From contig NC_092663.1 of assembly GCF_032118995.1 (NCBI RefSeq), positions 558,001-622,000 on the forward strand: DNA of 64,000 bases. Direction: 5' to 3'. Positions 54,906-64,000 of this stretch are shown one piece after another. The translations under genes were made by a program, and so were the position numbers. The notes beneath the pieces are model-generated. The model was not told the origin of the DNA. It worked only from the letters and a program-made list of their open reading frames with translations, and ran no database searches. Source of the stretch: Asterias amurensis (lineage: Eukaryota > Echinodermata > Asteroidea > Forcipulatida > Asteriidae). Every line of letters starts with the position of its first letter. Positions within the stretch are counted from its first letter, which is position 1.

Positions 54906-57249
54906 CCCCCAGAATAATTCGCATTTTAGACCTGATAAACCTTCGGTTCATACTTTACACAGAAAGCTATGGCATGGGATTTCAGTGCTTTATACTTAGT
55001 ATATAATTGAATACTCATCATAGGATACTATGGTATGGGATTATCAATGCTTTATACTTTATATACTTTATACTTGGTATATAATTTGCGAGGGGAACAC
55101 TTTCCACATGATGCTATGGCATAGTAAAATCAGTGCTTTATACTTAATAATTTCGAGTGAAATGCACAAGTTGTGGGCTGGTTACATAGGCATGGGAAAC
55201 TCATTGGTTCGGACTTAAAACATTTGAGTTAAAATCTACACACTGTATAGTTTAATGGGAAAAGGGGTACGCATGGTACTATGGCATAGGGAAATCCTTG
55301 CTTTGGACTTAGTAAATAATTTGCAACTGGATGGAATAATACGCTTTACTGACGGGTATTGGTAGTATATAGGGGACTCTTGTGTTCGGACTTAAAAAGT
55401 ATTCGACGAGTTGAAGGCACACGCTGTAGGCATAAAGATAGACAATTAGTTTCATTAATGGGGAAATGGTACGCATGGTACAATGGCATAGGGAAATCCT
55501 TGCTTTGGACTTAGTAAATAATTTGAGAATGGAAGGCATACGCTTTACTGTCGGGTAGACAGGGGACTCTTTTGTTGTGATTTAAAAAATTGGTGAGTGG
55601 ATGGAAGGCACACGCTGTAAGTATGGCGCATTGGTTTACAAGGAAACATAGGCATAATAGGGGACTTACAAAATAATTATTTGAGTCGAAGGCACACGAT
55701 GTAGGTATAGAAAATTAGTTCACAGGGGAAGTTGGTCTGGCATTTCGATGGGAATTGGGGATTGTCGGTCGCTGTGGAAAGGGTAGCGGGGTACATTGGG
55801 GCTGGGTGGCTGAGTTTTTAGTAGGCTAGCTGGGATCAACATGACGGTGGGAATATAACTTCTTTGAGGTTCCACCAGTGCTCTTGGTGGGTACTCGCCG
55901 TGATGGTACATTCAATTGGTTTGATTGAGTTTGATACAATTACTATTTGAGACTTTGTTATATCGAAAATCAGGCAATAAAAACAATTACATCAAAAAGG
56001 TTACCAAGGTAGACGACTAAACCCAAGTTTTCAGGCGATTTTGAAAAACACAATTGTTTTCGGCAGATTTTTGAAAAAAAACGGCATGGGGTATGACTTG
56101 ACGTTTTTCCCACCCTCAGAAAACAATTTCTCTCAGAGTTGCTTCAAAATTTAACCAAAGAAAGTTCTTTATGTGCAAAAGACGCTCTACAGATTACAGA
56201 TTGCTGGAACAATTGGAAGGGCCTCAAATTGATATTATTTTTATTCTTGATTTGGGGGCATCGAAAACTAGACAATATCTCAAAAAGTTGCCTACGACTC
56301 AGACCAAGGTTTTTCTGTGCACCCTGCCCTTCATTACACATCTGGATGAAATTTCAGACGATTAAAAAAATAGAAATAAAAAACCCGCCAGTTTTATTCA
56401 GACCATGTTCAGACTTTAAAAATTTACATTATCATTTGGCAGTATAGGTGGCAAACCAGTTTTAGATTTACAACTTGATATGAGAAAGGCAATCTGCAAA
56501 GGCTTAAATATGTTGTATCAATTCTTTTGGATGGTAGGCCTACGACTCCGAATGTCAGAGCACCGGTCATTTGGGTTGGTAAACAGTTTACGACAGCTCA
56601 GTGTTACATAACATGTAAACAACAACTGACATAGAAGAAACACGTAGGAGTGGCCGACACGAATTGAAGTAGATAATCTATAAGAACTATACACAGAAAA
56701 GTCGATTGTTTCATCAGATCACGGAGGAATTCTTCATCCAGTATCTGATTGACGGCAAATTGGCAATGACACTGCAATGACCTATGCTCTAACGTTACAG
56801 CTACTTCCGGATTGCCGTTGTTTATGTTGAGCATGAAGGTGGAATAAAATTGCGACAAGAATTGCCCGTTTTATGACAAACTAGGTGGTTACGCGCCTTC
56901 CACGAGGCCTTCATCCTATTCTACATTATTAACTTAAATAAGCTGCATGATAAAGCTTACCCAAAGAGACATTAAATCACATCAAATCATCGTAAGTATA
57001 TCCACGGTGTTGACAACTTCACAAGCATGGCTGGTGGCCATTTTGAATATCGTGTCACGGCATCAAGCCGTCGAGTACCCAGACCTCTACTACTCTGTTG
57101 ATGTTTATTTCGCGTAGCGTGGAAATCGGGTACCTGTCGGTTGCTTTAGCTGGTTCCAATCACCGGTGCCTGTCCAAGATCAAAGGGGCAAACTGGCTCC
57201 CGCAAGATCTCGCGGAATGATTCGAAATGCGAGAATCGAAGGCTTGAAT

Positions 57250-57300
57250 TGATTCAAGCATGATTCAAGCCTTCGATTCTCGCATTAAAAGTGATGAATA
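57250..57300 (+). repeat. Stub of the giant element's end, inverted beside its right terminus
   Basis: Just outside the right end, ATTCAAGCCTTCGATTCTCG (from about 57272) repeats the terminal sequence in the opposite direction. This suggests an older insertion, a failed excision, or terminal rearrangement. The stretch 57301-58225 is AT-rich and shows no gene; it has a C run and A run at 57569-57590. Confidence 0.65.
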
Positions 57301-58225
57301 AACGCTTACACTGTAACTAATTGTGGTAATTAAACCAAGTAGCCTTACGTTTGTTTAACTTAAAATGATTTAGCGCAAAGTTGAAAGAACTAAAGGTAAT
57401 ATATGAGGTCTATTTTTTGTTCGTTTCTCAGCTTATTATTAATGTAGGAATAAATAACTTGTAGGTAGATTATTAAAAAGTGACCTTATTTCGTTGTTGA
57501 AAATACCTCACTCAAATTTGCGCCACCAAATAATCTAACTTTTAAAGCCTTCGGTACACTTCAACCACCCCCCCCCAAAAAAAAAAAAAGAAATATGGCC
57601 ATCTTATGCATGTTGTTGTGTTAGAAAATTGCATTGATTTTACTAAAACGCAAGGCTTACCATTTGAATTTTTGTAACAAAAAATTCAAGGCTTTGAACA
57701 TCCATTTTTTGTGGGGTAAACCGTTTTTGTTTACTGAAAAAGTTTAAAGAGATGAGCCTTGTGCCTCAAAATAAATACATCAATAAAAATAAAATAAAAA
57801 AATACAAACAAAACAAGGGGTAAATGTCCTACAGTTTATCAAATTTTGGGCCATAAATTTAAGAAAACACAAAGAGTTGTTTTTATTCTCTAAAATAATG
57901 CGATAGGTACCTCTGACTCTGATGTGTTTTTAACTTGAGGAATAACTTTTATAAATAATATTTTCAACTTGAGGAATGGTTTGGTCAACATCAAATCTCA
58001 ATCTTAGAAAAAAAATGAAAGGTACATAATGCCATCACTGAAGAAACCAGCTTCATTTTAATGCATACAAATCGAACTTAAAAAATGTGGTCAAATAATA
58101 AAAATAAATAAAATCACAAGGCATAAGTCAAGCATTTTTTATCAATAGTTTGTAATTTTGTTTATTGGAATAGTACAGTATAACACATTTGGCTTGATCA
58201 GAAATGTATAATGTTAAATCACAAT

Positions 58226-59060
58226 AGTTAAAGGCAGTGGACACTATTGGTAATTACTCAAAATAATTATTAGCATAAAACCTTTCTTGGTGACGAGTAA
58301 TGGGGAGAGGTTGATAGTATAAAACATCGTGAGAAACGACTCCCTCTGAAGTGACATAGTTTCCGAGAAGGAAGTAATTTTCCACAAATTTGATTTCGAG
58401 ACCTCAGATTTAGAACTTGAGGTCTCGAAATCAACCATCTGAACGTACACAACTTCGTGTGACAAGGGTGTTTTTATTCTTCATTATTATCTCGCAACTT
58501 CGATGACCGTTTGAGCTCAAATTTTCACAGGTTACGTTATGTTATGCATGTGTTGAGATACACCAACTGTGAAGGCTAGTCCTTGACAATTACCAATAGT
58601 GTCCTCTGCCATTAAACCTGCAATATTGTATGTTGATTTAAAGACACTGGACATGTTTGGTAATTGTCAAAGGCCAGTATTCACTTTTGATGTATCTCAA
58701 AATATGCATAACATAACAAACCTGTTAAAATTTGAGCTCAGTTGGTCGTCAAATTTACAAATAGAGAACAATGAAAGCAAAAACGCCCTTGTTGCACAAG
58801 TTGTGTGCTTTCAGATGCTTGATTTCGAGACCTCAAATTCTAATTCTGAGGTCTCGAAATCAAATTCAAATATTTTAGTGAGAAATCGCTTCTGTCTTAA
58901 AAACTATGTTACTTCACAGGGAGCTGTTTCTCATAATGTTTTATACTATCTCCAGCTCTCCAGTTTTATACTTTGTCCAGCTCTCCATTGCTCGTTACCA
59001 AGTAAGTTTTTAATGATAACAATTGTTTTGAGAAATTACCAATTGTGTCCAGTGCCTTCA
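58226..59060. mobile_element. Two neighbouring MITEs of the GGACACTATTGG family, opposite orientation
   Basis: The first (58226-58612) starts TTAAAGGCAGTGGACACTAT and ends CAATAGTGTCCTCTGCC. The second (58638-59060) starts TTAAAGACACTGGACATGTT and ends CCAATTGTGTCCAGTGCCTT. Their internal markers run in opposite orders, so they are inverted relative to each other. Confidence 0.8.
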
Positions 59061-59109
59061 AAGGAATTGTATAATGCTGAACCATGGTTCTATAAGGTTA
59101 TATCGCAAA

Positions 59110-59280
59110 TTGTATAAATTTATATCGCAATTGTATCAGGGAAATATTGCAATAGTTAAAGATTATATCACAATCATATAAGGTTATATCGCAAATGTAA
59201 AAGGTTATATCGCAATCGTATAAAGGTAATATCGTAATTGTATATACAGTTATATTGCAATTGTATAAGGTTTTATATTC
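59110..59280 (+). repeat. Degenerate tandem repeat of AAGGTTATATCGCAATTGTAT
   Basis: About seven imperfect units of roughly 22-25 bases, all with TTATATCGCAA-like cores. No coding signal. Confidence 0.65.
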
Positions 59281-59599
59281 AAGGAATAATGACCCAGGAT
59301 TCTGTGTTGTTTTTGTCTTGGAATTTTGACATTAAATTTGCTTTGACACTGTTGCCCATATTGAAGTTTTAAGTAAAATAGTCTTTTACGTTTTGCATAA
59401 TTGAACATTAGGAAAGCTCTTTAAAAGAACTTCCAAGTGTGGCCTTTGAATTACTTATAAAAATTAATGGATGAGCAGTTAATATGACATGGGTAGTCAG
59501 CCCAGTGATCTCCATGACCCCTCCTAAAATTCCAGCCCGGACGCCCACGATTATGAATTGTAAATCAAGAACTTGTGGTTCAGTAACTAGACGCTTGTC

Positions 59600-60510
59600 A
59601 TTTTTAAAATAGCGGTTAGCTCGGTAGCATTTGAACCCAAAACCTTGTCACTGCAAGTCCTGTAGTCTAACCACTGAACCATCACAAAATTGTCATTGTA
59701 AAATGAGCAGTTAGCTGGTAGATTTCGAACCAACAACATTCTGATTGCAAGTCCTGCAGTCCAACCACTGGACCACAGTTAGCTTGGTAGGATTCGAACC
59801 CACAACCTTGTGATTGCAAGTCCTGCAGTCACACTACTGGACCACAGTTAGCTTTATAGGATTCGAACCCAGAACCTTGTGATTGCAAGTCCTACAGCCT
59901 AACCACTGGACCACAGTTAGCTTGGTAGGATTCGAACCCACAACCATGTGGATGCAAGTCCTGCAGTCTAACCACTTGATCACAGTTTGATTGGTGGGAT
60001 TCAAACCCAGAACCTTGTGATTGCAAGTCCTGCAGTCCAACCATTGGACCACAGTTAGCTGGGTAGGATTCGAACCCACAACCTTTTGATTGCAAGTCCT
60101 GCAGTCTAACCACTGGACCACAGTAAGCTTGTTAGGATTCGAACCAACAACCTTGTGATTGCAAGTCCTGCAGTCCAACCATTGGACCACAGTTAGCTGG
60201 GTAGGATTCGAACCCACAACCTTTTGATTGCAAGTCCTGCAGTCTAACCACTGGACCACAGTGAGCTTGTTAGGATTCAAACCAACAACCTTGTAACTGC
60301 AAGTCCTGCAGTCGAACCACTAAACCATCACAAAATTGTGATTCAGTAACTAGGGAACAATACTTATATTAGTCATTGTTAAACCAGCAGTTAGCTTGGT
60401 AGGATTTGAACCAACATATATGTGATTGCAAGTCCTGCAGTCTAACCATTGAACCACAGTTAGCTTGGTAGGATTCAAACCAACAACCTTGTGATTGCAA
60501 GTTCTGACAT
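59600..60510 (-). repeat. 69 bp tandem array of tRNA-like bodies
   Basis: GATTCGAACC (the complement of the B box) occurs at 59791, 59860, 59929, 59998, 60067, 60136, 60205 and 60274, a strict 69-base step, with irregular units at both edges (about 59629, 59720, 60400, 60470). On the minus strand each unit reads TGGTCCAGTGGTTAGACTGC, then AGGACTTGCAATCACAAGG (loop CTTGCAA), then GTGGGTTCGAATCCTAC. The T stem pairs well; acceptor stems are absent, and there is no spacer or TTTT stop between units. Confidence 0.85.
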
Positions 60511-60857
60511 ACCCATCACCGGCAAATGTATGGTGAAAGTGCAACACAAAAGTAAGAACTACTTCATTGCATTTCTAATCCCACCAGGTATTCATCAGCC
60601 ATTGTTAGGGTTGCAAGCTTGTGAGAAGATGAACATAATATAAAGAGAACTAAACATCACTAACACCCCTCCAAGTAGAAGATTTTGCAGATGTGTTCAC
60701 CGGTGTGGCGGTTTCAACTTTCCGCTGTGTTCAGTTTTCCGAATGACCAAATACGGTAATATTACGTCATGCGATGCCTGCGCACAGCAAGCGAAAATAG
60801 TCTATTTTTAGTTGTACTGAGTCTTCCGTTACCCTCCGGTAGCTGTCATGGCCTGAC

Positions 60858-61178
60858 GTGAAGAGCAAATGTCCAGTTGCAATCAGCGATTACTGGAACA
60901 GACGTGATGAACTTTCACAAGCAGACGACATGTTGTTCAAGGGAACTAAAATAGTAATCCCAACATCAATGCGCCGAAACATGCTTGAGAAAATCCATGA
61001 AGGTCACCTCCGCATTGTGAAATGTAAACGTACAGCCAGAGAAGTGATGTATTGGCCTCGCATCAACCAAGATGTACATGTAGCTGACATGGTAACAAAT
61101 TGCCACTCATGTCAAACATACCAGCCAAAGCAGACGGCAGAAACACTCCAGCCGCACCCTACTCCCGACCGTCCATGA
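60858..61178 (+). mobile_element. Fossil Ty3/Gypsy-type LTR retrotransposon fragment (integrase)
   Basis: The stretch encodes part of an integrase: the zinc-binding N-terminal domain with the H-H-C-C pattern (HEGH, then CHSC) and the YWPRINQDV motif usual before it. It is an isolated, broken piece. No LTRs, gag, protease or reverse transcriptase were seen nearby. It appears old. Confidence 0.8.
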
Positions 61179-61185
61179 CAAACAT

Positions 61186-61465
61186 GATCCAGGTGCCTCG
61201 CAATTGATACAGTAACCTCAAAATTGATCCAGGAACCTCTAAATTTATCCAGGCACCACAAAAATGATACAGTAACCCAAAACTTGTTTGGGCACCTCAT
61301 TTGATCCAGGCATTCAGAATTTGACTGGCATCTTAAAACTGATTCAGATACCTTATTGTTAGTCCATAGAAACAGTAAGTGATCCAGGGCCCGCTCAAGT
61401 TGATCCAGGGTCCACTAAAGTTGATCCAGGGTCTGCTCAAGTTGATCCAGGGACCTTCCACTGCA
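61186..61465. repeat. 21 bp minisatellite and degenerate flank
   Basis: TGATCCAGGG occurs at 61380, 61401, 61422 and 61443, a 21-base step. Further left, more distant relatives (TGATCCAGGTGCC, TTATCCAGGCACC) run back to about 61186. The right edge lies inside the last PAN2 codons. Confidence 0.75.
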
Positions 61466-61612
61466 GGCTGCGTCCCTCGCTGTACAAACGTTTCAACTTT
61501 TTCTGCCATTCATCTTGATTGTCTTTGGTTAGTTCCAAGTACTTGCGGTAGAGCTGCACAGCAGTCCGGGCATCTTCAATACTGTCATGAGTCTCTGATT
61601 GGATGTTCACAC
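61437..61612 (-). CDS. PAN2: PAN2 deadenylase, last coding exon
   Basis: On the minus strand an acceptor (GACTAG, ending 61613) opens a frame reading [56 protein letters not shown] and a stop (TGA, 61439-61437). The HDSIEDA segment carries the last acidic and histidine residues of the DEDD exonuclease site of PAN2, the catalytic subunit of the cytoplasmic PAN2-PAN3 poly(A) nuclease. The human tail runs on after WKVPE; here the frame ends within a 21 bp minisatellite, so the C terminus looks shortened. Earlier exons were not found between 61613 and 64000 and should lie to the right of the window. Confidence 0.85.
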
Positions 61613-61679
61613 CTAGTCAATAAGAACAAGTCAATAAGGGAATCAATGTGTGGTTTAAAACCTGTTGAGGCCTGGTTCT

Positions 61680-62430
61680 GTTCAAGAAAAATTTGATAAG
61701 TTTACAAGGCCTTGTGAACATTTTCTGCTCTGCTCTAGAATTGCAAAGAGTATACAGTGCTCACACACATCGGTGTACTGGTAAATTCTCATAAAACCAC
61801 ATTGATAAAATACCTCAGAAAATTTCGCTATTCCTATTGGGCTATAGCCTTGTGAACATGTTCAAGAAAAATATGATAAAATCACAAGAAAAAATATAAT
61901 AAGTTTACAGGGCTATAGGCTTGTGAACATGTTCAAGAAAAATATGATAAGTTCACAAGGCTAAAGCCTTTTTGAGGTGAAAGGAGTGTACTGTTTAGTT
62001 TGGGTGTATACACACAAATTTACCCAAACCTTAAAGACATAGCATTGTGTCCGCCATATCTCAAAAAGGCTTATAGCCTTGTGACATGTTCAAGAAAAGT
62101 ATGATAAAATCAGAAGAAAAAAAATGATATGTTCACCAGGCTATTTATATATGTTCAAGAAAAAAATGATAAGTTCACAAGGCTATGTTAACATGTTCAA
62201 GAAACAACCCAAGAAAAAATTCACAAGGCTATATGCAAACATGTTCCTTGCAAACATGTTCAAGAAAAATATGATAAGTTCACAAGGTGAACATGTTCAA
62301 GAAACATATGATCAAATCACAAGAAAAATATGATAAGTTCACAAGGGGATAGCCTTGTGAACATGTTCATGAAATATGATAAGTTCACTTGGGTGGGGTA
62401 TTCAAGAAACATATGATAAAATCACAAGAC
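61680..62430. repeat. One-sense array of CCTTGTGAACATGTTCAAG units
   Basis: AACATGTTCAAGAAAAATAT, GATAAGTTCACAAGGC and GATAAAATCACAAGAAAAAT recur here in the same sense as the right half of 40190-40505. Spacing is irregular. It is broken at about 61730-61840 and 61980-62080 by other sequence. It lies in a PAN2 intron if the PAN2 call is right. Confidence 0.7.
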
Positions 62431-62826
62431 GTTATAATCTTACTTTGGTAAAAGTTACTCTGTCATAGAATGAAGTAGTACGCACTGATGCAATCACTAG
62501 CTGGAATTTCACAAGCATTATTGATTCTTGGGGATTATCTGGTCCTTTTATAAACTGCCTTTTGTGGGTCAACAAACTTTCCACATTGACCATAATGTAA
62601 ACAAGTCAGTTATAGTTCTTATACAAGATTTGTTTCAATCCCACATTAGCTAACCTGGGTGTTCTCACATGCAGTGCATTTATCGTAAGATACAAATTCA
62701 GAACAGCAATAATATATAAAACCTAATACGTAATCCTCATTGTTATGCTAAATTAAACCCATTGCTATATTGGAATATGAATGACACAAAACCAAATTGG
62801 ATGCACAAATTCTGAACTTGAAACTT

Positions 62827-62866
62827 TGGCAAAGTTTGGCAAAGTTTGGCAAAGTTTGGCAAAATC
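62827..62866 (+). repeat. 11 bp tandem repeat TTTGGCAAAG
   Basis: TTTGGCAAAG with one extra T repeats four times. The inner GGCAAAGTTTGGC reads partly as a palindrome. It abuts the left edge of the next MITE. Confidence 0.75.
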
Positions 62867-62867
62867 G

Positions 62868-63238
62868 CTTTAAAAGCAGTGGACACTATTGGGGGATACT
62901 CAAAAAAATTTATTAGCATAAAACCTTTCTTTGTAAATGAGTAATGGGGAGAGGTTGATGGTATAAAACATTGTGAGAAACAGCTCCCTCTGAAGTTGTA
63001 CAGTTTTCGAGAAAGAAGGATTTTTCCACGAATTTGATTTCAAGACCTCAGATATAGAATTTGAGGTCTCGAAATCAAGCATCTGAAAGGCGACAACTTC
63101 GTGTGATAAGGGTGTTTTTTCTTTCATTATTATCTCACAACTTTGACGACCGATTCAGCTCAAGGTTTCACAGGTTTGGATACACCAACAGTGAAGGCTA
63201 GTCTTTGACAACTACCAATAGTGTCCAGTGTCTTTTAT
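62868..63238. mobile_element. MITE, GGACACTATTGG family
   Basis: The left end TTTAAAAGCAGTGGACACTA and right end ACTACCAATAGTGTCCAGTG are both present. GGTGTTTTTTCTTTCATTAT and the GAGACCTC-type palindrome are kept. From 63239 to 64000 I see no feature that I can support. Confidence 0.75.
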
Positions 63239-64000
63239 CCAAAATGCATGGAAATTAAACTGGCTGTACTTTTTCCGAAATTGATCTAGAAAACCTATAT
63301 TCGACTGCACAGAAAATACCCAACATTACATTTTCTTGAACCTGATATATTCATCTTAATCCATAAAGTGCTTTGATCTCTTAATGAAAAGTATAAATAA
63401 ATGCAACATTTTTGTTTGTTTATGATAAAATTAAACGAAACTCTAAAAAAAAATTCATGTGTGTATTTCCTTTTTCACTGTCCAGTTGAGTGGTTTTGGT
63501 TTTTCCCTGTTCCTGTTATTACATCAGTGCGGAAAAAAATATTACTTCGTTCTTGTCTTGGGTGACTGAGCTCCCTGTATTAGACACAAAAGACTTGTTC
63601 GTAATGGGCCCAAGCAGGGGAACCCCCACAGGCATGTGATTGCCATGTGAGGTCATGTGATTGACATGTGGCTGTTGTGAAGGTTTTATTTTATAATGCT
63701 CATTCATATGGAAATTTTGTTGATCAATAACTGCTTTCAAAACCTGACCCACTAGGGATTTTGCGGGTTTAAAAGGGGGCATTTCTGTAAAGCTTGTATA
63801 GAGTAAACTCAATTAGCTGGGAGACCACTGGGAACTGGTTTGCTACATCCACTTCAACAATTAAGGTATGCACTTAGTCTCAAATTCTTCCGATCATAAA
63901 CGTCTTTGTGTTACCCCATACCAAGAGTGTCTTTTAGTCTTGTTTGGTTGGAATTTACAGAACCAAATATCAAATAAATAATGGCGTCTGCTGGTGACGA

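Larger units (their letters stand above)
42540..57249. mobile_element. Giant inverted-repeat element of about 14.7 kb, unrecognised
   Basis: The outer end ATTCAAGCCTTCAATTCTCG (42540) is mirrored by CGAGAATCGAAGGCTTGAAT (57249). The mirror relation continues inward through all arm modules to about 48500 on the left and 51184 on the right. The order in each arm, from outside in, is: a unique outer part with an 83-84 codon frame; a diverged satellite unit; headless tail modules; a Gly-like tRNA module; nine tRNA-like modules; AT-rich sequence and a GTACAT run; and the satellite. The arms differ by scattered substitutions and small indels, so they are not one sequence read twice. No transposase, helicase or polymerase was seen. 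The layout recalls foldback elements such as Drosophila FB/Galileo or sea-urchin TU, but identity is not established. No clear target duplication is seen at the ends. Confidence 0.8.

Noticed and set aside
42540-57249. Polinton or other large virus-like element
   Set aside because: No polymerase, integrase, capsid or protease frame was seen. The interior is satellite and tRNA-like modules.
59834-60280. 148-codon minus-strand frame with repeated LTVVQWLDCRTCNHKVVGSN
   Set aside because: It is the translation of the 69 bp tRNA-like array. Such CNHKVVGSNP strings are a familiar false-protein product of tRNA-like repeats.
59600-60510. CRISPR-like array
   Set aside because: The whole 69-base unit repeats with no unique spacers, it contains tRNA-like boxes, and the DNA is eukaryotic.
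63519-63812. 97-codon minus-strand frame upstream of the PAN2 exon
   Set aside because: It does not resemble PAN2, has no matching splice sites in the needed phase, and its composition is unremarkable.
63982-64000. ATGGCGTCTGCTGGTGACGA at the right edge as a gene start
   Set aside because: Only six codons are visible, and the place would fall inside the PAN2 gene if that call is right. It cannot be supported.

Overview
The window looks like nuclear DNA of an invertebrate deuterostome, most likely an echinoderm and possibly a sea star. The genes are short conserved exons separated by long AT-rich introns, and the introns are packed with small DNA transposons, tRNA-derived SINEs and LINE fragments. 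The phylum is an inference from protein resemblance and from the general look of the repeats; no search was run.

Genes. Four protein-coding genes are recognisable. BLOC1S1 (1304-8100, +, five coding exons, 119 aa) encodes a subunit of the lysosome-related organelle complex BLOC-1 and of BORC. PYM1 (12562-14168, -, three coding exons, 195 aa) encodes the factor that recycles the exon-junction complex. An SLC11A2/NRAMP-type divalent metal transporter (16163-36876, +, fifteen coding exons, 599 aa) occupies most of the left half. The last coding exon of PAN2 (61437-61612, -) marks a deadenylase gene that continues beyond the right edge. BLOC1S1 and PYM1 converge, and PYM1 and SLC11A2 diverge about 2 kb apart. 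They are housekeeping or endolysosomal genes, with no sign of an operon. A possible two-exon 3' end of an unrecognised gene lies at 38320-39422.

Repeats in the left half. The introns hold at least 17 copies of one MITE family (ends read AAAGGCAGTGGACACTATTG), about nine copies of a fully palindromic family built on TTAGGACTAGTCCTAA, and several smaller TIR families. There are also two APE-type LINE fragments and SINEs with Leu-, Val- and Asn-like tRNA heads. Several minisatellites are present, one of which seems to grow out of a MITE end.

Right half. From 42540 to 57249 there is one giant inverted repeat of about 14.7 kb, with arms of about 6 kb. Each arm carries nine tRNA-like modules with Pol III A and B boxes, one Gly-tRNA-like module in the opposite sense, and a run of related modules without a tRNA head. 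The centre is a satellite of about 323 bp units, partly reorganised into an 826 bp higher-order repeat, and its orientation flips near 51183. I do not recognise this element; its architecture recalls foldback transposons. To its right lie a 69 bp tandem array in which every unit is a tRNA-like body (59600-60510), a fossil Ty3/Gypsy integrase piece, the PAN2 exon, and a tandem repeat shared with 39650-40505.

Limits. Exon borders were read by eye from splice sites, frame and remembered orthologues. Repeat borders are approximate unless stated. No alignment, folding or database search could be run.
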